64,000 nt of DNA from Sphingobium chungbukense (lineage in GTDB: Bacteria; Pseudomonadota; Alphaproteobacteria; Sphingomonadales; Sphingomonadaceae): contig NZ_LBIC01000007.1 of the NCBI RefSeq assembly GCF_001005725.1, forward strand, positions 62,001 to 126,000, written 5' to 3'. Position numbers and translations under genes: made by a program. Below are positions 43,958 through 52,451 of this stretch, in pieces. Under the pieces are notes generated by a model. It made no database searches and was not told the origin of the DNA. It saw nothing but the letters and a program-made list of their open reading frames with translations. Each line of letters begins with the position of its first letter. The stretch's first letter is position 1.

Positions 43958-44824
43958 TCAGGCCCGCTTGCGCGCGGCAGGCTTGCGCGCCGGGGTTTTG
44001 GGGGCAGCAGCCTTTCGGGTGGGCGCCTTCGCACTGCCGGTGTCGACCGATTTCTTGAGGGCCGCCATCAGGTCGATCACATTGCTGCCGCGCCGGGCGG
44101 GAGCCTCCTCCTTGTCCTCGATGATATGGCGGCCCTTGGCCTTTTTCTTCTTCTCGATCAGCCGTTCCAGCGCATCGACATAGCGGTCGTGGAAGCTGTC
44201 GGGCTTGAAGGGCGCCGTCTTCTTCTCGATCAGCGTTTCGGCCAGATCGAGCAGTTCCGCGTCGGGCTCGGCATCCTCGATATCGCGGAAATAGCCTTGG
44301 GCGCGGTTCACCTCATCGGCATAGCGCAGCGTCTCCAGCACCATGCCGCGGCCGCAGGACTTCAGCGACACGATATATTCCCGCCCCCGCATCGCGAGTT
44401 GGCCAAGCCCGACCTTCCTGGTCCGCCGCAGCGCCTCCCGCAGGACGATGAAGGCCTCCTCGGCCAGATCGTCCGCGGGAACCACATAATAAGGCCGTTC
44501 ATAATAGAGCACGTCGATCTCGCTCGCCTCGACGAACTGGGTCAATTCGAGCGTCTTCTTGCTCTCCAGCTTCACCGCCTCGATCTCGTCGGGCTGGAGA
44601 AGGACGTAATCGCCCTTGGAGACCTCGAAACCCTTGACGATATCCTCCGGCTTGACCGGGCCAAGGCCGGGGACGGTCTTTTCGTAGCGGACGCGCTTGC
44701 CGGTCGGCTGATGGATCTGATGAAAGGCGATTTGGGCGCCGGACCTGGTGGCGGCATAGATTTCCACCGGGATCGAAACCAGCGCCAGGCGAATCTGACC
44801 CTGCCAATATGCGCGCGCGGCCAT
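43958..44824 (-). CDS. ku: Ku DNA end-binding protein
   Basis: A 288-residue bacterial Ku that binds DNA ends and recruits LigD. The core ring domain (ARAYWQGQIRLALVSIPVEIY and the QIHQPTGKRVRYEK segment) spans about residues 1-230. It is followed by a Lys/Arg/Ala-rich tail (KAPTRKAAAPKTPARK), of the type that aids DNA binding. Immediately upstream of ligD, so the two form a minimal NHEJ operon. Confidence 0.94.
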   Translation of the reverse strand: MAARAYWQGQIRLALVSIPVEIYAATRSGAQIAFHQIHQPTGKRVRYEKTVPGLGPVKPEDIVKGFEVSKGDYVLLQPDEIEAVKLESKKTLELTQFVEASEIDVLYYERPYYVVPADDLAEEAFIVLREALRRTRKVGLGQLAMRGREYIVSLKSCGRGMVLETLRYADEVNRAQGYFRDIEDAEPDAELLDLAETLIEKKTAPFKPDSFHDRYVDALERLIEKKKKAKGRHIIEDKEEAPARRGSNVIDLMAALKKSVDTGSAKAPTRKAAAPKTPARKPAARKRA

Positions 44825-44900
44825 GAGTGGGCAGCCTCCGTTTTTCCATGAATGAATGCGCGAATGGAAGCACAGTTCCCCGTCTACGACTGCTGGGGTC

Positions 44901-44938
44901 TTGACTTCGGTCGCCAGTCATGTTGGTAGCGCTATCAA
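44901..44938 (+). promoter_or_regulatory. Predicted promoter and LacI-type operator of the sugar cluster
   Basis: A TTGACT -35 box (44901-44906) is followed at 44923-44938 by TTGGTAGCGCTATCAA, a near-perfect palindrome centred on AGCGCT. This form is typical of LacI-family sites and resembles the xylose-regulon motif of Caulobacter from memory. It overlaps the expected -10 region and is about 25 bases before the first gene, a good position for repression. Confidence 0.6.
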
Positions 44939-44963
44939 TTACGGTAATGTTTAGGAGTCGATG

Positions 44964-46085
44964 ATGCCGGGCGCCCCCTTGCTGCTCGATGGCCTGCCCG
45001 CCGACTGGCGGTCGGGTCTGTTCCTTGGCCGCGTCGAAACGGCGGACGGGCCCAGCCCGATATTGGTCGAAGGCGGCATCGCTTTCGACATGAGCCGCGT
45101 GGCGCCGACGGTCGCGCAACTGGTCGAGCGGCTGCCCCTGTCAGCCGACCAGGGTGAACGGCTGGGCGCGCTGGATACGCTGGACCTGCCGTTGCTCAGT
45201 CCGATCGACCTGCAATGCGTCAAGGCCTGCGGCGTGACCTTCGCCCTTTCCGCCATCGAGCGCGTGATCGAGGAACGGGCGCGCGGCAATGCCGACGCCG
45301 CAGCGGACATCCGCGCACGGCTGGAGGAACGGGTCGGCGGATCGATCCGCGCGGTCGTGCCGGGTTCCGGCCAGGCCGCCGCGCTCAAGCAGGCGCTGAT
45401 CGAGGATGGTGTCTGGTCCCAATATCTGGAGGTGGCGATCGGCCCCGACGCGGAGGTCTTCACCAAGTCGCCGGTGCTGTCCACCGTGGGCGCGGGGGCC
45501 GAGATCGGCATCCGGTCGGACTCCACCTGGAACAATCCGGAACCGGAAATCGTGCTGATCGTCGACGCGAGCGGCAGGGCCGTCGGCGCGACGCTGGGCA
45601 ACGACGTCAATCTGCGCGATTTCGAGGGCCGCTCGGCGCTTCTGCTCGGCAAGGCCAAGGACAATAATGCCTCCTGCTCGCTCGGGCCTCTGATCCGCCT
45701 GTTCGACGCGGATTTCACCATCGACGATGTCCGCAATGCGGAGGTGGAGCTGACGATCGACGGACCGGAGGGCTATCGCCTCGAAGGCAGCAGCAGCATG
45801 AACCAGATCAGCCGCGATCCGCTGGAACTGGTACGCCAGACGCTGTCGGAACATCATTATCCCGACGGCTTCGCGCTGTTCCTGGGGACCCTGTTCGCGC
45901 CTGTACAGGACCGGGACGAACCGGGCCGCGGCTTTACCCATAAGGTCGGCGATGTCGTCGCCATCTCCACCCCTCGCCTCGGCAAGCTGGTGAACCCGGT
46001 GGTGACATCGAAGGAGGCCGCACCCTGGGGTTTCGGCCTGGCCGCGCTGATGACCAATCTCGCCAAGCGGGGCCTGCTCGCATGA
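44964..46085 (+). CDS. xylX: 2-keto-3-deoxy-xylonate dehydratase (FAH family)
   Basis: A 373-residue fumarylacetoacetate-hydrolase-fold protein closely resembling Caulobacter XylX (for example LQCVKACGVTFA, ERVIEERARGNA, NNPEPEIVLI, GNDVNLRDFEGRSALLL). It should convert 2-keto-3-deoxy-xylonate to 2-oxoglutarate semialdehyde in the Weimberg pathway. Two adjacent ATGs exist (44961, 44964); AGGAG at 44953-44957 is better spaced for 44964. It heads the xylX-xylB-xylC-transporter-epimerase set. L-arabinose use by a parallel route cannot be excluded. Confidence 0.85.
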   Translation: MPGAPLLLDGLPADWRSGLFLGRVETADGPSPILVEGGIAFDMSRVAPTVAQLVERLPLSADQGERLGALDTLDLPLLSPIDLQCVKACGVTFALSAIERVIEERARGNADAAADIRARLEERVGGSIRAVVPGSGQAAALKQALIEDGVWSQYLEVAIGPDAEVFTKSPVLSTVGAGAEIGIRSDSTWNNPEPEIVLIVDASGRAVGATLGNDVNLRDFEGRSALLLGKAKDNNASCSLGPLIRLFDADFTIDDVRNAEVELTIDGPEGYRLEGSSSMNQISRDPLELVRQTLSEHHYPDGFALFLGTLFAPVQDRDEPGRGFTHKVGDVVAISTPRLGKLVNPVVTSKEAAPWGFGLAALMTNLAKRGLLA

Positions 46086-46840
46086 ATCGCGCCCTCTATC
46101 CCAGTCTCAAGGACAAGCGCGTCTTCATCAGCGGCGGCGGCAGCGGCATCGGCGAAGGGCTGGTCGAGGCCTTCGCCGCGCAGGGCGCGCGCGTCGCCTT
46201 TTGCGACATCGCCAAAGCGGAAAGCGAAGCACTGGTCGAACGGCTGAGCGATGCCGCCTTCCCTCCGATCTTCCACCATTGCGACCTGCGTGACATCGAT
46301 GCGGTGCAGGGGATGATGGCACAGGTGGAGCAACAGCTTGGCGGGATGGATATCCTGATCAACAACGCCGCCAATGACGACCGGCATGGCGTGGACGACG
46401 TGACCCCGGCCTATTGGGACGAGCGCATCGCCGTGAACCTGCGCCACCTTTTCTTCGCGGCGCAGGCGGCGGTGCCGGCGATGCGGCGCGCGGGAGGCGG
46501 CGTGATCCTGAATTTCGGATCGATAAGCTGGCATCTCGCCCTGCCCGATCTGGTGCTGTACCAGACCGCCAAGGCCGCGATCGAAGGGCTGACGCGCAGC
46601 CTGGCCCGCGACCTTGGCCGCGACAATATCCGCGTCAACACCATCATCCCCGGCAATGTGAAGACGCCGCGCCAGGAGAAATGGTACACGCCCGAGGGCG
46701 AGGCCGAGATCGTCGCGGCCCAGTGCCTGGACGGGCGCATCCTGCCCGCCGACGTGGCGGCGCTGGCGATGTTCCTGGCCTCCGACGATGCCCGCATGTG
46801 CACCGGCCATGATTATTTCATCGACGCCGGCTGGCGCTGA
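46082..46840 (+). CDS. xylB: D-xylose 1-dehydrogenase (SDR family)
   Basis: A 252-residue short-chain dehydrogenase oxidising xylose to xylonolactone with NAD+. NAD-binding GGGSGIGEG is near residues 18-26, and NNAANDDRH near 90, with catalytic Ser (FGSISWH) and Tyr/Lys (YQTAK). The C terminus TGHDYFIDAGWR and the RQEKWYTPEGEAE segment match Caulobacter XylB. ATG overlaps the xylX stop by four bases (ATGA). Confidence 0.86.
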   Translation: MNRALYPSLKDKRVFISGGGSGIGEGLVEAFAAQGARVAFCDIAKAESEALVERLSDAAFPPIFHHCDLRDIDAVQGMMAQVEQQLGGMDILINNAANDDRHGVDDVTPAYWDERIAVNLRHLFFAAQAAVPAMRRAGGGVILNFGSISWHLALPDLVLYQTAKAAIEGLTRSLARDLGRDNIRVNTIIPGNVKTPRQEKWYTPEGEAEIVAAQCLDGRILPADVAALAMFLASDDARMCTGHDYFIDAGWR

Positions 46841-46844
46841 CGCC

Positions 46845-47720
46845 GTGGCATCGCAGCCGCAAAGCATCTGGGGCGTCGGCGCGATATTGGGCGAGGGACC
46901 GGTCTGGGTCGCGCGGGATGCGGCGCTGTGGTTCGTCGACATCAAGGACAGGCGCATCCATCGCTTCGATCCCGAATTGGGCGTGGGGCGTAGCTGGGAT
47001 GCACCCGCGCAGGTCGGCTGGATCGTGCCGACCGACGACGGACTGTTCGCGACGGGACTGCAAAGCGGGGTCCATCGCTTCGATCCGGCTTCGGGTGACT
47101 TCACCCTGCTCCATGCGCCCGAGGCGCATCTGCCCGGCAACCGGCTGAACGACGCCGCCGTGGATCCGTTGGGCGGCCTGTGGTTCGGGTCGATGGACGA
47201 TGCCGAGGAAGCGGACAGCGGACGCTTCTACCGGCTGCACAAGGGCGTGCTGGTCGAAAGCGGGCTGGCTCGCGTGTCGATCACCAACGGCCCCGCCCTC
47301 TCGCCCCACGGCCGATCGCTCTATCACACCGACACGCTGGGCAAGCGCATCTGGCGCACGCGCATCGCCGATGACGGCGCGCTCCACGACACCAGCCTGT
47401 TCGTGGAGATAGAGGAGGGCGCGGGCTACCCCGACGGACCCACGGTGGATGCAGAGGGATGCCTTTGGACCGGACTGTTCGCCGGCTGGGCGGCGCGGCG
47501 TTACGATCCGGCCGGAAAATTGATGACGGAGGTCCGTTTCCCGGTCGCGAACGTCACCAAGATCGCCTTTGGCGGGGCCGATCTGTCGGTCGGCTATGCC
47601 ACCACCGCACGCAAGGGCTTGACGGACCGCCAACTTGTCGAGCAGCCATTGGCGGGCGACCTCTTTGCCTTCGATCCCGGCGTGCGCGGACTGCCCGGTC
47701 CACTCGCGGCCATTTCATAA
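46845..47720 (+). CDS. xylC: Xylonolactonase (SMP-30/gluconolactonase family)
   Basis: A 291-residue beta-propeller lactonase opening xylonolactone to xylonate. Metal-binding positions are recognisable: Glu in LGEGPVW (about residue 16), Asn in RLNDAAVDPLG and SITNGPALSPHG, and Asp in YPDGPTVDAEG. I choose the GTG at 46845, just after the xylB stop; a longer reading overlapping xylB is unlikely. Matches Caulobacter XylC overall. Confidence 0.84.
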   Translation: MASQPQSIWGVGAILGEGPVWVARDAALWFVDIKDRRIHRFDPELGVGRSWDAPAQVGWIVPTDDGLFATGLQSGVHRFDPASGDFTLLHAPEAHLPGNRLNDAAVDPLGGLWFGSMDDAEEADSGRFYRLHKGVLVESGLARVSITNGPALSPHGRSLYHTDTLGKRIWRTRIADDGALHDTSLFVEIEEGAGYPDGPTVDAEGCLWTGLFAGWAARRYDPAGKLMTEVRFPVANVTKIAFGGADLSVGYATTARKGLTDRQLVEQPLAGDLFAFDPGVRGLPGPLAAIS

Positions 47721-47742
47721 CGATAAGCAGGAAGGATAGGAA

Positions 47743-49152
47743 ATGACCGAAGGGAGTGCCGAGAGGGTCAATATGGCCTTCATCGCCGCGATCGTCGCCG
47801 TGGCGACCATCGGCGGGTTCATGTTCGGCTATGACAGCGGCGTCATCAACGGCACGCAAAAGGGGCTGGAAAGCGCCTTCGCCCTGGGCAAGCTGGGCAT
47901 CGGCGTCAATGTCGGCGCGATCCTGGTGGGATCTTCCATCGGCGCCTTCCTGGCCGGGCGGATGGCGGACCTGATCGGACGGCGCGGCGTCATGATGCTG
48001 GCGGCGGTGCTGTTCCTGGTGAGCGCCCTGCTCGCCGGGGCCGCCGGGTCTTCGGCGATCTTCATCTTCGCGCGCATCATCGGCGGTCTGGGCGTCGGCG
48101 CGGCGAGCGTCATTTCGCCCGTCTATATTTCCGAAGTGACCCCGGCCGCGGTGCGCGGGCGCCTGTCCAGCGTGCAGCAGGTGATGATCATTTCCGGCCT
48201 GACCGGCGCCTTCGTCGCGAATTTCGTGCTGGCGCGCTATGCTGGCGGGTCGACGGCGGAATTGTGGCTGGGTTTCCCGGCCTGGCGCTGGATGTTCTGG
48301 TTGCAGGCGATCCCCGCCGCCATCTACTTCGTCGCGCTGCTGGTGATCCCGGAAAGCCCCCGCTATCTGGTGACGCGCGGGCAGGACGAACGCGCTCACG
48401 CCGTGCTGACCCGGCTGTTCGGCGCCGGGGAAGCGACGCGCAAGGTCGCGGAAATCCGCGCGAGCCTTGCCGCCGACCATCATCGCCCCAAGCTCAGCGA
48501 CCTGATCGACAAGGGCAGCGGCAAGATCCGCCCGATCGTCTGGACCGGCATCGGCCTTGCCGTGTTCCAGCAGCTCGTCGGCATCAACGTCGTCTTCTAT
48601 TATGGCGCGACCTTGTGGGAAGCGGTCGGCTTTTCGGAGGATAACGCGCTCCAGATCAACATCCTGTCCGGCGCGCTGTCGATCGGCGCCTGCCTTGGCA
48701 CCATCGCACTGGTCGACCGGATCGGGCGCAAGCCGCTGCTGCTGATGGGGTCGGCGGGCATGGCGGTGACGCTGGCGACGGTGGCCTATGCCTTCTCCAC
48801 CGCCATCGAGGGCGCGAACGGCGTGGTGCTGCCCGGCAATAACGGCCTGATCGCGCTGATCGCCGCCAATCTCTACGTGATCTTCTTCAACATGAGCTGG
48901 GGTCCGATCATGTGGGTGATGTTGGGCGAGATGTTCCCGAACCAGATCCGGGGATCGGGCCTCGCCGTGTCGGGCTTTGCCCAGTGGATCGCCAATGCGG
49001 CGATTTCGGTGAGCTTCCCGGCGCTCGCCGTGTCGCCGGGGCTGACGATCACCTATACCGGCTATGCGATCTTCGCGGCCATTTCCTTCTTCTTCGTCCG
49101 CGCGCTGGTGCATGAGACGAAGGGGCGCGAACTGGAGGATATGGTCGGCTGA
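47743..49152 (+). CDS. Sugar porter family MFS transporter
   Basis: A 469-residue 12-helix sugar/H+ symporter. It has the family loops MFGYDSGVINGTQ, GRMADLIGRRG, PESPRYLVTRG, QQLVGINVVFYYG, and the second-half DRIGRKPLLLMG motif. Its position with xylXBC implies xylose or a related pentose as substrate. ATG at 47743, with AAGGATAGGAA upstream. Confidence 0.88.
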   Translation: MTEGSAERVNMAFIAAIVAVATIGGFMFGYDSGVINGTQKGLESAFALGKLGIGVNVGAILVGSSIGAFLAGRMADLIGRRGVMMLAAVLFLVSALLAGAAGSSAIFIFARIIGGLGVGAASVISPVYISEVTPAAVRGRLSSVQQVMIISGLTGAFVANFVLARYAGGSTAELWLGFPAWRWMFWLQAIPAAIYFVALLVIPESPRYLVTRGQDERAHAVLTRLFGAGEATRKVAEIRASLAADHHRPKLSDLIDKGSGKIRPIVWTGIGLAVFQQLVGINVVFYYGATLWEAVGFSEDNALQINILSGALSIGACLGTIALVDRIGRKPLLLMGSAGMAVTLATVAYAFSTAIEGANGVVLPGNNGLIALIAANLYVIFFNMSWGPIMWVMLGEMFPNQIRGSGLAVSGFAQWIANAAISVSFPALAVSPGLTITYTGYAIFAAISFFFVRALVHETKGRELEDMVG

Positions 49153-50039
49153 GCCATCGCATCACCTTGCAGGCGGGCGCGGTGGAAGCCGTGCTCGCCC
49201 CGGCGATCGGGGGATCGCTGGCGGCGCTGCGCTTCGAGGGGGTGGACATATTGCGTCCCGCCCCTCCGGGCGCAGCCGGCCCGTTGCAGATGGCGAGCTT
49301 CCCGCTCGTTCCCTACGCCAATCGCATTGCCCATGGCCATTTCCGTTTCGACGGGCGCGATGCCCGGTTGCCGCTCAATTTCGGGGATCATCCGCACAGC
49401 ATCCATGGCCTTGGCTGGACCGCGTCATGGACGGTCGCCGCGCTGGAGGAGGATCGGGCGCTTCTGGCGCATCGCCATGAGGGCAGCGACGGCTGGCCAT
49501 GGCCTTATGAGGCGCGTCAGCTTGTACAGGTGACGTCCGACACGGTCGAGATGTCCCTTGCCATCCGTAATCTGGCCGACGATGCCATGCCGGCTGGGCT
49601 GGGTTTCCACCCCTATTTCTGCGCGGACGAAGCCACGATGCTGCGGTTCGATGCGCAAAGCCTGTGGCTCTCGACGCCCGATATGCTGCCGGATCGGGAA
49701 GTCGCGGCCGATGCGCTGGGCGACTGGTCGGCAGGTGGGCCGGTGATCGGTGAAAGCCTGATCGACAATGCCTATGGCGGCTGGAACGGACGGGCGGAGG
49801 TGGTTCGGGGGGACGGGACCCGCATCGGGCTGACGACCGATGGCGCACCATGGTTGCATGTCTATCGCCCGCCCCGTTCACGCGACTTCTGCCTGGAACC
49901 CGTCAGCCATATGCCCGACGCGATCAACCGGGCGGAGGGCATGGATCGGCTTGCTCCAGGGCAGGAAAAGACGCTTTTCCTGCGCATCGCCATCGGCAAA
50001 TCCGATGAAGCGCTTCCGAACGGCGACAAAATCGCCTAA
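49149..50039 (+). CDS. Aldose 1-epimerase family protein, probable CTG start
   Basis: A mutarotase-fold protein that should interconvert sugar anomers before oxidation. Conserved FPLVPYANRIAHGHF near the N terminus, LGFHPYFCAD in the middle and a C-terminal catalytic Glu region (RDFCLEPVSHMPDA) are present. A CTG at 49149 overlaps the transporter stop as CTGA with GGAGG 10 bases upstream; it would add SHRIT before the only canonical option, TTG at 49167, which has no ribosome site. Start is inference. Confidence 0.8.
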   Translation: MSHRITLQAGAVEAVLAPAIGGSLAALRFEGVDILRPAPPGAAGPLQMASFPLVPYANRIAHGHFRFDGRDARLPLNFGDHPHSIHGLGWTASWTVAALEEDRALLAHRHEGSDGWPWPYEARQLVQVTSDTVEMSLAIRNLADDAMPAGLGFHPYFCADEATMLRFDAQSLWLSTPDMLPDREVAADALGDWSAGGPVIGESLIDNAYGGWNGRAEVVRGDGTRIGLTTDGAPWLHVYRPPRSRDFCLEPVSHMPDAINRAEGMDRLAPGQEKTLFLRIAIGKSDEALPNGDKIA

Positions 50040-50070
50040 GCTGTATCGTTCAACAGCTATAGGAGCGTTG

Positions 50071-50403
50071 ATGCAATTTCTGCGGACTGCCTTCTGGGTC
50101 GTCATCGCCGTCGCCCTCGCCTTTTTCTGCATGGCGAATTACGTCCCGGTGACCGTTCGCCTGTGGGGCGATCTCGTCATGGAAACCAAGCTGCCCGTCT
50201 TGCTGGTCGGCGCCTTCCTGCTGGGGGCCTTACCCTTCTGGATCATGGCGCGCGCCACCCGCTGGCGAATGAAGCGCAAGCTGGAAAATGCGGAGCGCGC
50301 CTTGGTCGCGGTCACTGCCGTGCCCGCGACCCCTGCTCCTTCCGGGCCCATCGACGGCCCGGTTGCAGCCACCCCTTCCCTCTCCACCACAGGACAAGCA
50401 TGA
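50071..50403 (+). CDS. LapA domain-containing membrane protein
   Basis: A 110-residue protein with two hydrophobic helices (about 5-24 and 43-62) separated by a short polar loop (NYVPVTVRLWGD), followed by a basic coiled-coil-like segment (RWRMKRKLENAERAL) and a Pro/Ala-rich tail. Fits the LapA/DUF1049 family, linked in E. coli to lipopolysaccharide assembly. AGGAG precedes the ATG. Its stop overlaps the pyrF ATG by four bases. Confidence 0.78.
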   Translation: MQFLRTAFWVVIAVALAFFCMANYVPVTVRLWGDLVMETKLPVLLVGAFLLGALPFWIMARATRWRMKRKLENAERALVAVTAVPATPAPSGPIDGPVAATPSLSTTGQA

Positions 50404-51074
50404 CCAGCCCGATCTACGTTGCCATCGATACGCCCGACCTGCGCAAGGCCCAGGACCTTGCGCAGCAGGTGCGCCATCATGTGGGCGGGCTGAAGCTGGG
50501 CCTGGAATTCTTCTGTGCCCATGGCCATCATGGCGTGCATGAGATGATGAAATTCGGCCTGCCGGTCTTCCTCGACCTCAAGCTCCACGACATTCCCAAT
50601 ACCGTCGCCAAGGCGGTGCAGGCGCTGCACATGCTGGAACCCGCGATCCTGACCGTCCATGCGGCGGGCGGGCGCGCCATGCTGGAGGATGCGAAGGCGG
50701 CGGCGGGCGTCAACACCAAGGTCGTCGCGGTGACGGTGCTGACCAGCCTGGACAATGGCGACCTGCTGGACATCGGCGTCGGCGGCAAGGCCGAGGATCA
50801 GGTCGCGCGGCTGGCCGACCTTGCCCGCAGCGCGGGGCTGGACGGGATCGTCTGTTCCGGCGAGGAGGTCGGGCTGGCGAAGCGGGCCTGGCCGGACGGC
50901 TTCTTCGTGGTTCCGGGCGTGCGGCCTGCGGGCGGCGCCATGGGCGACCAGAAACGGGCGGTCACGCCGCGGGAGGCGCTGGACCGGGGCGCGTCGATCC
51001 TGGTCGTCGGGCGGCCGATCAGCCTGGCGGAAAAGCCCGATCTGGCAGCACGGGAGATCGAGGCGACCCTCTGA
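50400..51074 (+). CDS. pyrF: Orotidine 5'-phosphate decarboxylase
   Basis: A 224-residue TIM-barrel enzyme completing UMP synthesis. The catalytic signature FLDLKLHDIPNTV is intact, with Asp59, Lys61 and Asp64. The C-terminal phosphate-binding GRPIS motif is near residue 206. The ATG overlaps the lapA stop (ATGA), so the two genes are coupled. Confidence 0.94.
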   Translation: MTSPIYVAIDTPDLRKAQDLAQQVRHHVGGLKLGLEFFCAHGHHGVHEMMKFGLPVFLDLKLHDIPNTVAKAVQALHMLEPAILTVHAAGGRAMLEDAKAAAGVNTKVVAVTVLTSLDNGDLLDIGVGGKAEDQVARLADLARSAGLDGIVCSGEEVGLAKRAWPDGFFVVPGVRPAGGAMGDQKRAVTPREALDRGASILVVGRPISLAEKPDLAAREIEATL

Positions 51075-51121
51075 TCCGCCGGGAGCGGGACTTCAGGAAG
51101 GATCAGGCCGCGCCGGACACT

Positions 51122-51529
51122 TCAGTCGCCGTCCGCCGCGAAGAATTGCTGGATCACCTCCCGTGCCAGGCGCGCAGGGCGGAGCGTCACGGCGTCGAGG
51201 CAGCACCAGCTCGACTTGACCTCCGCCAGCACCTCTTCGCCACGACGGATCACGGTTTCGTAGAAGGCACGCGCGCCCTGCACCTTTTCGAGCAGGACGG
51301 TGGCGATCACATCGTCATGGAGGAAGGTCGGCTTGCGATAGGTGATCTCATGCTTGAGCGCGACCCAGAGATGCTGTGTCACTGCCTCGGTCGGGGCGAA
51401 GGCGCGCCAGTGGTCCAGCACTGCCGCCTGCACCCATTTGAGATAACTGGCATTGTTGACATGACCCATGAAGTCGATGTCGTCCGCTTCGATGCCGACG
51501 GTGTAGCTATGGGGAATCGCGTTACTCAC
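51122..51529 (-). CDS. Acyl-CoA thioesterase (hotdog fold, YbgC-like)
   Basis: A 135-residue hotdog-fold protein of the 4-hydroxybenzoyl-CoA thioesterase type. The DIDFMGHVNNASYLKWV segment includes the family's Asp and HVNN region. Hydrolyses acyl-CoA thioesters; substrate unknown. Start GTG at 51529 gives VSNAIPHSYTVG; no ATG precedes the motif. It is transcribed convergently with pyrF. Confidence 0.78.
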   Translation of the reverse strand: MSNAIPHSYTVGIEADDIDFMGHVNNASYLKWVQAAVLDHWRAFAPTEAVTQHLWVALKHEITYRKPTFLHDDVIATVLLEKVQGARAFYETVIRRGEEVLAEVKSSWCCLDAVTLRPARLAREVIQQFFAADGD

Positions 51530-51590
51530 AATGATGTCAGTAACAGGTCGGCCAGCGCACCGATAGAGGGGGCGCGACGGACCGTGAAGC

Positions 51591-51618
51591 TTTGGGGCCA
51601 ACCGTGGCTGGCCCCAAA
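51591..51618 (-). terminator. Hairpin after the outer-membrane barrel gene
   Basis: A perfect 10-bp stem (TTTGGGGCCA / TGGCCCCAAA, 8-base loop) begins 9 bases after the barrel-protein stop. No long T tract follows on the minus strand, so it may be an intrinsic terminator or an mRNA 3'-end stabiliser. Confidence 0.55.
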
Positions 51619-51626
51619 ATCTTTCG

Positions 51627-52280
51627 TCAGAAGCGCCAGCCGACGCTGGCAACAACCTGATGGCGGTCGGTGTCGATGCCGAATTCGTCGCTGGTCGCGC
51701 CATTGGCGAAATCGATATGCGCGTCGCTATATTTGGAATAGCGATATTCCAGCTTGGCGAAGCTGTTGGCGTTGATCGCCCGCTCCACACCCGCGCCGAC
51801 GCGCCAGCCGTCGAGCTTGAACGAGGTGTCGGTGGTCTGGTTGGTATCGCCCGCCAGCACGCCCAGCTTGGTGTTGGTATAGCCGCCCTTCACATAGACC
51901 AGCGTCTGCGGATTGGCGAGGATGCCCGCGCGGGCACCGACATAGAGGTCGCGGCCCTGCTTGACCCGGCCGAAGCCGAATTGGTCGGTGAAGTCGCGGC
52001 GGTTGCTCTTGGCGGTGGAATCGGTGAATTCGCCCTCGACACCGACGACCGCGCTGCCGAGATTGACGTCATAGCCTGCGCCGACGCCGTAAAGCAGGCC
52101 ATCGATCGACTGATCGTCGCGGTTGTTGTCATTGTCGACGCTGCTGCCAGCGCCGGTATGATCGTAACCCAATATCGCCTCGACGCGCGGGCCGGTGAAG
52201 GTGGGATTGGGTTCCTGCGCCAGAGCGGGGCTTGCGACCGCTGCACCGGTCAGGAGGGTTGCGGCCAGGATCTTACGCAT
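51627..52280 (-). CDS. Outer membrane beta-barrel protein (Omp25/OmpW-like)
   Basis: A 217-residue protein with a signal peptide (MRKILAATLLTGAAVASPALA, cleaved before QE) and repeated alternating hydrophobic strands (for example GVGAGYDV, VYVKGGYTN, KLEYRYSKYSD), ending in the barrel-type GWRF. Typical of the eight-stranded Omp25/porin-family proteins of alphaproteobacteria. Single gene with a long 5' region. Confidence 0.84.
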   Translation of the reverse strand: MRKILAATLLTGAAVASPALAQEPNPTFTGPRVEAILGYDHTGAGSSVDNDNNRDDQSIDGLLYGVGAGYDVNLGSAVVGVEGEFTDSTAKSNRRDFTDQFGFGRVKQGRDLYVGARAGILANPQTLVYVKGGYTNTKLGVLAGDTNQTTDTSFKLDGWRVGAGVERAINANSFAKLEYRYSKYSDAHIDFANGATSDEFGIDTDRHQVVASVGWRF

Positions 52281-52451
52281 GTTCGGCTACTCCATTCTTC
52301 TTCTCTTCCCCCGGTCAGGAGGGAAGACGGAGAAGTCATGGCGCTTCCGCAAGGTTGCATGAACCTCAGATAAACGACTGATTATGTTGCATTAATATCA
52401 CGAAATCGACTCTGTTCGTCCCCGCTTCGAGCCTATGGGGCGGTGAGCCGA

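Noticed and set aside
41208..44824. A defence island around Ku and LigD
   Set aside because: Neighbours are an EF-hand protein, a small membrane protein and sugar catabolism; no nuclease, toxin or restriction gene is present.
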